Shown piece by piece: positions 1-7,155 of a stretch of DNA of 7,965 bases. Position 1 is the first letter of the stretch; every line of letters begins with the position of its first letter. The translations under genes and the position numbers were made by a program. The DNA is from CAWIOX01 sp963837775 (lineage in GTDB: Bacteria; Pseudomonadota; Gammaproteobacteria; Burkholderiales; Burkholderiaceae_D). A model generated the notes under the pieces. The model saw nothing but the letters and a program-made list of their open reading frames with translations. It made no database searches and was not told the DNA's origin. The stretch spans positions 1-7,965 of the forward strand of contig CAWIOX010000023.1 in the NCBI GenBank assembly GCA_963837775.1. The letters are read 5' to 3'.

Positions 1-204
1 TGCCACATCGTTGTTCTGTCCGCGCTGGAAAACATTGGTCAACACGCGCTGAATAGCCGGTCGCCCCGGCGCAGTACGGATTCCAGCCTGCGTGAAATGG
101 AATAAACAGGCATCCAGCGGGGCCGGATGAGTACCATTAGCCCCCGAAAAATAGTAGTATCTGGGCAACACCAGACCTGAGATCCTTTCCAAGGAATACA
201 CCAC
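1..204. other. Left-edge region without a convincing gene
   Basis: No complete gene is visible. Plus-strand frame 1 is open from the window edge to a TAA at 103-105 (34 codons). It could be the tail of a gene that starts outside the window, but the peptide matches no family I recognise and its third-position GC looks lower than in the neighbouring genes. No good sigma-70 promoter was found for the gene starting at 205; TAGTAT at 155-160 resembles a -10 box but lacks a matching -35. The gene may be transcribed from further upstream or from a non-housekeeping promoter. Confidence 0.3.
191..195 (+). promoter_or_regulatory. Ribosome binding site of the solute-binding protein gene
   Basis: AAGGA lies nine bases before the ATG at 205, which is good Shine-Dalgarno spacing. 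It decides the start, because no ATG, GTG or TTG lies in frame between 205 and the hydrophobic signal segment. Confidence 0.65.
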
Positions 205-1371
205 ATGGCTTCACCCATCCTTGCGCAGGATTCCGTCAAGACCGGGATCATCCGGACCGCGCTGGCCACAGCCACGCGCTGGCTCAAAACCGGAGCCGCC
301 CGATGCATCACGCGCCATCTTCTTGCCGCCGGCGTGCTGGCGCTGAGCGTTCCCGCAACATCAGGCGCCGAGGAATACTTCGATCGCTACGGACTGGCGC
401 CCGGCTCGCCGGCAGTCGATCTTGGCGTCCAGCCGCTGGGCTACCCGTCCGGCGTCATCAGTGCGGTCATGCAGCGCGACCGCATCCTGAAAAAAGCACT
501 GGCAGACAGCGGACAGCCGCTGAAAACGCACCCGTTCCGGCGCGGCGCCGACATGGTCGGCCTGTTGGCCGAGCGGCGCCTCGAGGCGGGCCTGCTGGGC
601 GACATGCCGACCATCCTGGCCGCCGCCGGCGGCAATGTCTGGATCGCCGGACTGGTCAAGCAAACCTCGACCGCCATCGTCACCAAGGGCGATACCCAGG
701 CGCGCGGCCTGGCCGGCAAGCGTATCGGCTATGTCGAGGCATCCAGCGCCCATCACACGCTGCTGCAGGGGCTGGCCTCGGCCGGCCTGGACGAAACCCG
801 GGTCAAGCTGGTTGCACTGCGCATCGATGACATGCCGGATGCGCTGGAGCGTGGCGACATCGATGCCTTTGCCGCATGGGAACCGGCGCCCTCGATCGCG
901 CTGAAAAACAGCAACAAGAACCATATCGTGTTCCGTGGCTTGAGTACCGATTACTTCGTGATCGAGCGGGACTTTGAAAGACGCTCGCCGCAGGCCGCGC
1001 GCCATGTCGTGGCCGGTTTCTTGCGCGCGATCCGATGGATGCGCGGCTCCCAGCGCAATGTCGACTTGGCCGCGCGCTGGGCGATGGCCGACAGCGCAGC
1101 CTTTTCCGGAAAACCTGCAGCGCTTGCGGCGGCCCAGATTGGCGCCATCACCCACCGTGAAATTCTCGATATTCCATCGGCCCCGGTCATCCTGCACAGC
1201 CCCGGCGCTCACCCGCTGAATAACGCGTACCAGTTCCTGAGCGGGCTGGGGAAACTGCCTGCAGGCGGAAAATGGAAAAACGTCGAGGCGGCATTTGCCT
1301 ATGACGGCCTGACACGGGTCATGGCCGAGGCACGCTCATTTCAGGTCGGCAGTTTCGACTACGAAGAATAG
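205..1371 (+). CDS. Periplasmic solute-binding protein, NrtA/SsuA/TauA (NMT1-like) family
   Basis: This is a 388-residue exported binding protein. Residues 39-50 form a hydrophobic core followed by a likely signal peptidase I site (TSGA|EEY, cleavage after residue 55). The mature part reads as a two-lobed periplasmic binding fold. Family hallmarks are GDMPTI at 132-137, LAGKRIGYVEASSAHH beginning at 169, and DAFAAWEPAP at 220-229, which corresponds to the hinge/second-lobe motif of sulfonate, taurine and nitrate binding proteins. Known members bind small oxidised anions or pyrimidine precursors for ABC importers; the ligand here cannot be told from sequence. No permease or ATPase gene is adjacent. 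The next gene, 11 bases on, is a membrane GGDEF-EAL protein, so a sensing rather than transport role is inferred. The signal peptide has an unusually long N-terminal region of about 38 residues with no twin arginine, and Cys34 is not in a lipobox. Confidence 0.88.
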   Translation: MASPILAQDSVKTGIIRTALATATRWLKTGAARCITRHLLAAGVLALSVPATSGAEEYFDRYGLAPGSPAVDLGVQPLGYPSGVISAVMQRDRILKKALADSGQPLKTHPFRRGADMVGLLAERRLEAGLLGDMPTILAAAGGNVWIAGLVKQTSTAIVTKGDTQARGLAGKRIGYVEASSAHHTLLQGLASAGLDETRVKLVALRIDDMPDALERGDIDAFAAWEPAPSIALKNSNKNHIVFRGLSTDYFVIERDFERRSPQAARHVVAGFLRAIRWMRGSQRNVDLAARWAMADSAAFSGKPAALAAAQIGAITHREILDIPSAPVILHSPGAHPLNNAYQFLSGLGKLPAGGKWKNVEAAFAYDGLTRVMAEARSFQVGSFDYEE

Positions 1372-1382
1372 GCCCCACACCC

Positions 1383-4300
1383 GTGATGAATTCCTCCTTC
1401 TCGAACCGGATTAGCGCGTATTTCGGCGCACTGTTCCTGGTCGCCATCGGCATCCTGTTTTCGCTCTGGTACTTTGGCCTGCCCCAGTTCGGCCTGATCG
1501 GCGCCAGCGATCAGCGTCTGGCCGAAGCGATGCGCATCCTTGAAGTCAAGGCCGACCTGCAGTACACGCTGATCGCCAAAGGCATCAAGGAGCGGCGCGG
1601 CGACGTTCTGGTGTTTTCTGAAAACAAGTCACTCTCGCACCAACTGGAAAATCCGGCCCGATCTGTTCAACATGACTTTGACCGGATCGTCGAACGCCTG
1701 CAGCGCGCCTACCCGGATCGTTACCAGCACCTGCTTATCGCGGACCCGGCCAGCAGCCTGATACGGGCCAGCAGCGTGGCAGGCGAGCCGGGACGCACAT
1801 TTCATGATCCCGCCCTGATCAAGCGTGCCGCGCAACCGGGCGCCGCCGAGATGATCGAGCAATTGAGCGGCCCGGACGGCACTGCGGCGTTGGCCATCAC
1901 GCGGCAAATACACGCACTCGATGACGACGGCTACCCGAATGGCAAACTGGTCGGGATTCTGATCGCCTACGTTGATCTGCAACAGTTTATTAACGAAGGC
2001 TTTCTGGAGGAAACGCCAACGGCCAACAAGCATGGCACCACTCTGCTGCTTGATCCTGAGGGACAAGTTCTGGCGCGCTTTCCGAGCATCAGCCCGGAAC
2101 AGGAGAGCTTCAAGCGGAACCCTCAGGTGGCCGCAGGATTTGAAGGGACACTGCTGGAAACCGATGCCAACGGCGAAGCCTTGCTGGTGGTTTACCGCCA
2201 TCTGCAGCTCAGCGGCAGCCAGGGCTGGGCCCTGATGCACTATTCGCGCAAGGACGACGCACTGGGCGAACTGCAGGGACGCGCCAGCACGCTGGCTATC
2301 GCCGGCCTCTTGCTCACGCTGCTTGCGCTGATACTGATCAGCCTGGCTGCGCGCCGCCTGACCCGGCCGCTGCAAGCGCTGTCGGAAACCGCCAGCCAGC
2401 TGGGTAGCGGCGATCTGTCGGTGCGGGCGCTGCTCGGCCCGGCAGAAAGCAGCGAGATCACGGCCCTGTCGGGCGCATTCAACGGGATGGCCCAAAGCAT
2501 CCAGAAAGCCCGCAATACGCTGGAAGCCAAGGTGCTGGAGCGCACCGCCGAACTGGCCAGGGAACGCGACCGGGCGCAAGGCTATCTCGACATTGCGGGC
2601 ATCATGCTGATGGCCCTCGACCGCGATGGCCGGATTGCGATGATCAACCGGAAAGGGGCGGAACTGCTTGGCCAGCCCGAAACTGCGCTGATCGGCAGCG
2701 ACTGGTTCGACAATTACGTCCCGGCCGAAGAGCGCAATGCCGTGCGCCGGATATTCAACGGCCTGATGTCCGGGGAAATAGCCTCGCTGGCGTATTACGA
2801 GAACCACATCATCAATGCGGCTGGCCAGAAACGCATCATGGCCTGGAACAACACCCTGCTGCACAATGACGCCGGCGCCGTGATCGGGACGCTGTCCTCG
2901 GCGGAAGACATCACCGAGCGCAAGCATGCCGAAGCGGAGCTGCGCATCGCCGCCGCCACCTTCGAGTCACAGGAAGGCATGTTCGTCACCGATGCCGCCA
3001 ACCTGATCCTGCGGGTCAACCAGGCCTTCACCGAGATCACCGGCTACACAGCGCAAGAAGCCGTGGGCGGCAATCCGCGCCTGCTCAGCTCAGGCCACCA
3101 CGATGCCGCCTTTTTTGGCGCCATGTGGGACAGCATCGTGCATGCCGGGTCATGGCACGGCGAAATCTGGAACCGGCGCAAGAACGGCGAGATCTATCCC
3201 GAATGGCTGACCATTTCCGCGGTCCGGGACGACGCCGGAGTGACAAGCCATTACGTTGGCATTTTCACCGACATCACCTCGCTCAAGACGGCCGAGGACG
3301 AGATCAGGAATCTGGCCTTCTACGACCCGCTGACCGGCCTGCCCAACCGCCGGCTGCTGATGGACCGGCTGCAAAAAGCGCTGGCGGACGTATCGCGTCA
3401 CCATCGCAAAGGGGCGCTGCTGTTTGTCGACCTGGATAACTTCAAGACCCTCAACGACACCCTTGGTCATGACAAGGGCGATCTGCTGCTGCAGCAGGTC
3501 GCCCAGCGCCTGAGCAGCTGCACCCGCGAAGGCGACACCGTGGCCCGGCTGGGCGGCGACGAATTCGTGGTGATGCTGGAAGATCTGAGCGAGAGCGCAA
3601 TGGAAGCCGCGACCCGGGCCGAAGCGGTGGGCGAAAAGATACTCGACAGCCTCAACCTGGCCTACCAGCTCGCCGGATACGAGCATCACAGCACCCCCAG
3701 CATCGGCGTGACCCTGTTCGGCGAACAGCCGGAAAGCATCGACGAGCCGCTGAAGCGGGCCGACCAGGCCATGTACCAGGCCAAGGCCGCAGGCCGCAAC
3801 ACCCTGCGCTTCTTCGATCCGCAGACGCAGGCGCTGGTCGCGGCGCGGGTGGCGCTGGAAGCGGCCTTGCGTGAGGCGCTGCTGAAAAAGCAGTTCCTGC
3901 TGTACTACCAGCCCCAGGTGACGGACCAGCAGCAACTCACCGGCGTCGAAGCACTGGTACGCTGGCAGCACCCCGTGCGCGGCATGGTGTCGCCGGCCGA
4001 ATTCATTCCGCTGGCCGAGGACAGCGGGCTGATCCTGCCTTTGGGCAGCTGGGTGCTGGAAGCTGCCTGCAGCCAGTTGGCGCTGTGGGCCAGCCGGCCG
4101 GAAATGGCCCATCTGACGATCGCCGTGAATGTCAGCGCCCGCCAGTTTTACCAGCGCAATTTCACCGAGCAGGTGCTGGCGACACTGGCACGCAGCGGCG
4201 CCAACCCGCACCGGCTGAAGCTGGAACTGACCGAGAGCTTGCTGGTATCGAACGTGGAAGACATCATCGCCAAGATGGGCGTACTGAAGGAACGGGGCGT

Positions 4301-4649
4301 TGGTTTCTCGCTGGACGATTTCGGCACCGGGTATTCGTCGCTGTCCTACCTGAAGCGACTGCCGCTGGATCAGCTGAAAATCGACCAGAGTTTCGTCAGG
4401 GACATCCTGCTCGACCCCAACGATGCCGCCATTGCAAAGATGGTCATCGCGCTGGCCGACAGCCTGGGACTGGCGGTCATCGCGGAAGGGGTGGAAACAG
4501 AAGCGCAGAAAGACTTCCTCGCGCACCACGGCTGCCATGCGTATCAGGGCTATCTGTTCAGCCGCCCGCTGCCGCTGCCGGAGTTCGAGCAGTTTGCCGC
4601 GCAGTCGATCATGCATATCCAGACGGAGATCGGCTGCACGGCAACATGA
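1383..4649 (+). CDS. Membrane-bound sensor with Cache-like domain, HAMP, two PAS, GGDEF and EAL domains (diguanylate cyclase/phosphodiesterase)
   Basis: This 1088-residue inner-membrane protein should make and/or degrade cyclic-di-GMP. Order: membrane helix about 13-33; periplasmic region 35-300 that looks like a double Cache sensor (PAS-like strands near 115-130 and 217-235); second helix about 303-323; HAMP about 324-378; short coiled coil to 398; PAS about 402-512 and 517-636; GGDEF about 641-808; EAL about 822-1072. The cyclase site is intact (GGDEF at 724-728, Asp683, Asn691), as is an inhibitory I-site, RxxD at 715-718, five residues before GGDEF. The EAL site is also intact: EAL 856-858, Asn916, Glu948 and Glu951, DDFG starting at 978, Lys999/Asp1001, Glu1035, Gln1055. 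Both activities are therefore possible. The start is GTG 1383 or ATG 1386; no strong ribosome site precedes it, so translation is probably coupled to the binding-protein gene. That gene is the likely ligand-presenting partner. Confidence 0.93.
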   Translation: MMNSSFSNRISAYFGALFLVAIGILFSLWYFGLPQFGLIGASDQRLAEAMRILEVKADLQYTLIAKGIKERRGDVLVFSENKSLSHQLENPARSVQHDFDRIVERLQRAYPDRYQHLLIADPASSLIRASSVAGEPGRTFHDPALIKRAAQPGAAEMIEQLSGPDGTAALAITRQIHALDDDGYPNGKLVGILIAYVDLQQFINEGFLEETPTANKHGTTLLLDPEGQVLARFPSISPEQESFKRNPQVAAGFEGTLLETDANGEALLVVYRHLQLSGSQGWALMHYSRKDDALGELQGRASTLAIAGLLLTLLALILISLAARRLTRPLQALSETASQLGSGDLSVRALLGPAESSEITALSGAFNGMAQSIQKARNTLEAKVLERTAELARERDRAQGYLDIAGIMLMALDRDGRIAMINRKGAELLGQPETALIGSDWFDNYVPAEERNAVRRIFNGLMSGEIASLAYYENHIINAAGQKRIMAWNNTLLHNDAGAVIGTLSSAEDITERKHAEAELRIAAATFESQEGMFVTDAANLILRVNQAFTEITGYTAQEAVGGNPRLLSSGHHDAAFFGAMWDSIVHAGSWHGEIWNRRKNGEIYPEWLTISAVRDDAGVTSHYVGIFTDITSLKTAEDEIRNLAFYDPLTGLPNRRLLMDRLQKALADVSRHHRKGALLFVDLDNFKTLNDTLGHDKGDLLLQQVAQRLSSCTREGDTVARLGGDEFVVMLEDLSESAMEAATRAEAVGEKILDSLNLAYQLAGYEHHSTPSIGVTLFGEQPESIDEPLKRADQAMYQAKAAGRNTLRFFDPQTQALVAARVALEAALREALLKKQFLLYYQPQVTDQQQLTGVEALVRWQHPVRGMVSPAEFIPLAEDSGLILPLGSWVLEAACSQLALWASRPEMAHLTIAVNVSARQFYQRNFTEQVLATLARSGANPHRLKLELTESLLVSNVEDIIAKMGVLKERGVGFSLDDFGTGYSSLSYLKRLPLDQLKIDQSFVRDILLDPNDAAIAKMVIALADSLGLAVIAEGVETEAQKDFLAHHGCHAYQGYLFSRPLPLPEFEQFAAQSIMHIQTEIGCTAT

Positions 4650-4716
4650 TGCGGCCGGTTCAAGCGCGAAGCCGGGCCGTCCAACGCGCCGAAGCGGTTG
4701 CTGCCGAGGTTTTTTG

Positions 4717-4735
4717 CCGCCACAGATAGTGGCGG
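4717..4735 (+). terminator. Hairpin downstream of the GGDEF-EAL gene, possible weak terminator
   Basis: CCGCCAC (4717-4723) and GTGGCGG (4729-4735) form a perfect 7-bp GC-rich stem around the loop AGATA. On the plus strand no U-run follows; a run of six T lies before the stem (4710-4715). It is therefore not a textbook intrinsic terminator. It abuts repeat copy A, whose first two G residues it shares. Confidence 0.3.
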
Positions 4736-4796
4736 GGGTATATTTCAAGCCCCAATGAAACCGTGCGGCAGACTGGGTATTTTTGATGATACCCCC
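4734..4796 (+). repeat. 63-bp short palindromic-ended intergenic repeat, copy A
   Basis: The element starts with GGGGGTAT (4734-4741) and ends with the exact reverse complement ATACCCCC (4789-4796). By hand alignment it matches copy C (minus strand, 7647-7709) without gaps at 47 of 63 positions. Its first 37 bases match copy B (6989-7026) with four mismatches and one inserted base. The best conserved interior is CAATGAAACCGTGCGG. It contains no gene. It may be the relic of a small mobile element or a recombinase site; I do not recognise the family. Confidence 0.75.
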
Positions 4797-4883
4797 ATGA
4801 TTTTGACAATTCATGGCCGCTTCGGCGCGCTGTCCGAGGGCTGATTTGACTGCGCTCCCGCCCGCTCCTGCAGCTAGCCGCTA

Positions 4884-5043
4884 AGGAGTCGTTCAAAAAT
4901 AACTGTCACATTTGGATCGGCCCTGACAGGCGCGCTGCTGCGTTGCTCGTTGTCGCCATAGCTCGCTATGACTCCTCCTCTCGCCTTGCATCGCATCCCG
5001 CCAGAACCGCCCAAACGTAACACTTATTTCTTCACGGCTCCTA
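4884..5043. repeat. 160-bp symmetric imperfect palindrome (MITE-like or large stem-loop)
   Basis: The left arm beginning AGGAGTCG at 4884 and the reverse complement of the right arm ending at 5043 align without any gap about a centre at 4963.5. The outer 32 bases match at 25 positions. The middle is a perfect 6-bp stem, CATAGC (4957-4962) and GCTATG (4965-4970), with a two-base loop. The intermediate arm sequence matches less well. The even spacing indicates one element rather than chance. It sits 54 bases beyond the stop codon of the chemoreceptor gene and may act as a terminator or be a non-autonomous mobile element without coding capacity. Confidence 0.72.
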
Positions 5044-5097
5044 ACTTGACGTGTTGCTGGCGGCATTGAAGCCTTTTCGTGCCTTGCGCGCACAATC

Positions 5098-6813
5098 CTA
5101 AAAGCATTCCCATTCATCGCCACTGCCGGCGTTGGCGACGCGCTTGCGCTCAACGAGCTTGACGGCCGTCTTCGCTGCTGCAGGGCGTCGCCGCTCGGCA
5201 AGCTGCGTCACGCTGGCCGTGACTGGCGCTGCGTCGATGGCGGCGGCGCGCTCTGCATCAACCGGCCTGCCATCGAGCTTGAATACGCTGACCACCTGCG
5301 CCAGATTGCCGGCCTGGCTCTGCAGCGAGTCGGCTGCCGCCGCCGCTTCTTCCACCAGCGCCGCATTTTGCTGGGTGACCTGATCCATCTGGCCGATCGC
5401 CTGATTGACTTGTTCGATGCCGGCGTGCTGTTCCTGGCTGGCGGCCGTGATCTCGCTCATGATGTCGGTCACGCGCCTGACGCTGGCAACGATCTCCTGC
5501 ATGGTGGCGCCGGCCTGCCCGACCAGCTTGCTGCCGGCATCGACCTTGTCCACCGAGGCGCCGATCAATTGCTTGATCTCCCTGGCGGCGCCCGCCGAGC
5601 GCTGCGCCAGATTGCGCACTTCGGTCGCGACCACCGCAAAGCCGCGGCCCTGTTCGCCGGCGCGCGCCGCCTCGACTGCCGCATTCAAGGCCAGGATATT
5701 GGTCTGGAATGCGATGCCGTCGATCACGCCGATGATATCGGCGATCTTCTTCGCCGATTCGTTGATCGAGCCCATGGTCTCGACCACCTGCGCGACCACC
5801 GCGCCACCCTCGAGCGCAACTGCGGAAGCCGATTGCGCCAGCTGGTTGGCCTGGCGCGCATTGTCGGCATTCTGTTTGACGGTGCCGGTCAGCTCTTCCA
5901 TCGAGGACGCGGTTTCTTCCAGCGAACCGGCCTGCTGTTCGGTGCGCGAGGAAAGGTCCAGATTGCCGGCAGCGATCTGGCTGGAGGCGGTGGCGATGGA
6001 ATCGGTCGCATGCCTGATATCGCCTACCGTGCTGGCCAGATTCTGCTGCATGGTTTGCATCGCGAACAACAGGCTTTGGGTATCGCCCTTCCTGGTGGCG
6101 ACCGCCACCGTCAAGTCGCCGCCAGCGATACTGTGCACGATCTGCGCGGCATATTCCGGCTCGCCGCCCAGCTGGCGATAGAGATTGCGGATCAGCACAT
6201 AACCGGACAAGGATGCCAGCAGGACGCCCAGCGCAATCGCGGCGATCATGCCGCCGCGCAGCGCAACGAAACTGGCGCCCGATTGCTCGTATTGCTTTCT
6301 GGCTTCATCGACCTGCAGCTTGCGCAGCGCAGCGATGCTGGCACTGACCGCAGGAACCAGCGCCTGAACCTGCTCCTGCAGCTGGCTGGCATCGGCCAGC
6401 TTGCCTTCGCGCATCGCGGCAACTGCGGGCGACAGGCCTTCCCTGGCCATTTTGTCACGGTCTGCGGCAAACTTGTCTGCCAGCAGTTTCTCTTGCGGCG
6501 TCAAATGCGTGGCGATGTACTCACCCCAGGTCCGCTTGATCTCGGCGTCATTTTTCTCGATCAGATCGGACTTGATCTTGATGGTGGCAGCCATCGAATC
6601 CTGCAAAGCCTCGGCCAGAGCAAGCTGGTTCTGCACCAGCAGGCGATCCACGCGCGAAACCTGTTCCAAGGCCATGGTGCGATCCTGATAGACCGCCTTG
6701 AGGCCGTCATTGGCCTGATCCATTCCGCTGAGTCCCAACAGCCCGATGCCGACTGACAGCAGCGACAGAAAACCGATGACGGCGCTCAGGCGTGCTTTAA
6801 GAGTCATTTTCAT
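5098..6813 (-). CDS. Methyl-accepting chemotaxis protein
   Basis: This is a 571-residue transmembrane chemoreceptor that should signal through CheW/CheA. Order: first membrane helix about 10-30; mostly helical periplasmic region 31-186 of four-helix-bundle type; second helix about 188-208; HAMP about 209-262 with the GGDLTV element at 231-236; then the long cytoplasmic coiled coil. The hairpin tip has the family core from about 365 (DGIAFQTNILALNAAVEAAR, then AGEQGRGFAVVA). Candidate methylation segments are the Glu/Gln-rich stretches near 291-308 and 485-492. The last five residues, EWECF (567-571), fit the xWxxF tether bound by CheR and CheB in some receptors. The start at 6813 is chosen because AGGGA precedes it by ten bases; an upstream extension lacks receptor-like sequence, and Met3 at 6807 is the alternative. 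The ligand is unknown. Confidence 0.95.
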   Translation of the reverse strand: MKMTLKARLSAVIGFLSLLSVGIGLLGLSGMDQANDGLKAVYQDRTMALEQVSRVDRLLVQNQLALAEALQDSMAATIKIKSDLIEKNDAEIKRTWGEYIATHLTPQEKLLADKFAADRDKMAREGLSPAVAAMREGKLADASQLQEQVQALVPAVSASIAALRKLQVDEARKQYEQSGASFVALRGGMIAAIALGVLLASLSGYVLIRNLYRQLGGEPEYAAQIVHSIAGGDLTVAVATRKGDTQSLLFAMQTMQQNLASTVGDIRHATDSIATASSQIAAGNLDLSSRTEQQAGSLEETASSMEELTGTVKQNADNARQANQLAQSASAVALEGGAVVAQVVETMGSINESAKKIADIIGVIDGIAFQTNILALNAAVEAARAGEQGRGFAVVATEVRNLAQRSAGAAREIKQLIGASVDKVDAGSKLVGQAGATMQEIVASVRRVTDIMSEITAASQEQHAGIEQVNQAIGQMDQVTQQNAALVEEAAAAADSLQSQAGNLAQVVSVFKLDGRPVDAERAAAIDAAPVTASVTQLAERRRPAAAKTAVKLVERKRVANAGSGDEWECF

Positions 6814-6823
6814 TTTTTGTTTT

Positions 6824-6828
6824 TCCCT
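6824..6828 (-). promoter_or_regulatory. Ribosome binding site of the chemoreceptor gene
   Basis: On the minus strand AGGGA is followed by ten A-rich bases and then the ATG at 6813. This favours 6813 over the much longer open frame reaching 7080. Confidence 0.55.
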
Positions 6829-6859
6829 GTCCGGTAAAGTGAAATTTGCCGACGTGATA

Positions 6860-6879
6860 GCCATGCTTTGTTGCCATGC
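6860..6879. repeat. Direct repeat GCCATGC upstream of the chemoreceptor
   Basis: GCCATGC occurs at 6860-6866 and again at 6873-6879, 13 bases start to start, in the leader between the candidate promoter and the start codon. It could be a binding site for a regulator or just chance. Confidence 0.3.
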
Positions 6880-6884
6880 AGCAT

Positions 6885-6913
6885 ATTTGATGAATATGTC
6901 GCGCTGATGACAA
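6885..6913 (-). promoter_or_regulatory. Candidate sigma-70 promoter of the chemoreceptor gene
   Basis: Reading the minus strand, TTGTCA (6908-6913, five of six matches to TTGACA) is followed after 17 bases by TCAAAT (6885-6890, four of six matches to TATAAT). The leader would be about 65 bases. No convincing FliA (sigma-28) or sigma-54 site was found in this spacer. Moderate match only. Confidence 0.3.
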
Positions 6914-6988
6914 GCTGGCTTGCGGCTGGGCGCGATCGCACTGCCAGCGATGCAGGCCGACCGGCCGACAGGGTTTGCCGCAGAGAGA

Positions 6989-7053
6989 GGGGGTATATTT
7001 TCATGCCGCAATAAAACCATGCGGCACAAGCATGGTTTTAAACCATACTCCCC
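6989..7053 (+). repeat. Short palindromic-ended intergenic repeat, copy B
   Basis: The first 38 bases (GGGGGTATATTTT to TGCGGCA at 7026) match copy A with four mismatches and one extra base. The second half has diverged, ending in ATACTCCCC (7045-7053). Inside are two overlapping inverted repeats: TGCCGCA (7004-7010) with TGCGGCA (7020-7026), and AAAACCATG (7013-7021) with CATGGTTTT (7031-7039). They cannot form together. The second has an A-run, stem and T-run layout that could terminate transcription of the small secreted-protein gene, which runs toward it. Confidence 0.65.
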
Positions 7054-7102
7054 GACAAATCGGACACGCAGCGAGGACACTCAAGACCCCGCCGCGGTAT
7101 TT

Positions 7103-7127
7103 CCGTTCGGACTCTCAGCCCGGACGG
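7103..7127 (-). terminator. Hairpin downstream of the small secreted-protein gene
   Basis: CCGTTCGG (7103-7110) pairs with CCGGACGG (7120-7127) over eight positions. The single imperfect position reads as a G-U wobble in plus-strand RNA but as an A-C mismatch in minus-strand RNA, the strand this gene is transcribed from. The loop is nine bases. It lies about 30 bases after the stop codon of the minus-strand gene but has no U-run, so termination is only possible, not shown. Confidence 0.25.
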
Positions 7128-7155
7128 TTGCTACAGATCAAGATGCGCAGCGTGC

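Larger units (their letters stand above)
4650..5097. other. Gene-free spacer between convergent genes
   Basis: This 448-base stretch separates the ends of the plus-strand GGDEF-EAL gene and the minus-strand chemoreceptor gene. It holds a small hairpin, repeat copy A and a long palindrome, each listed separately. No open frame in it has a ribosome site or protein-like composition. TTGACA at 4803-4808 has no -10 box at the right distance. Confidence 0.7.

Noticed and set aside
112..153. Possible fourth, degenerate copy of the 63-bp repeat upstream of the binding-protein gene
   Set aside because: On the minus strand, about 22 bases around TATTTTTC match copy C at 16 positions, but the similarity stops there and the GGGGGTAT end and CGTGCGG core are absent. 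Chance cannot be excluded.
4803..4808. TTGACA as a -35 promoter box in the convergent spacer
   Set aside because: No -10-like hexamer lies 16-18 bases downstream and no gene follows on that strand.
3150..4814. Long minus-strand open frame of 554 codons antisense to the GGDEF-EAL region
   Set aside because: It is a shadow frame; the plus strand carries all GGDEF and EAL motifs in order, and this translation is rich in Gln, Arg and His as expected for antisense frames.
4893..5201. Minus-strand open frame of 102 codons
   Set aside because: It runs through the 160-bp palindrome and overlaps the end of the chemoreceptor gene, and it has no ribosome site.
5368..6756. Long plus-strand open frame of 462 codons antisense to the chemoreceptor
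   Set aside because: It is a shadow of the GC-rich chemoreceptor gene; the opposite strand encodes an unmistakable receptor and this frame has no recognisable domain.
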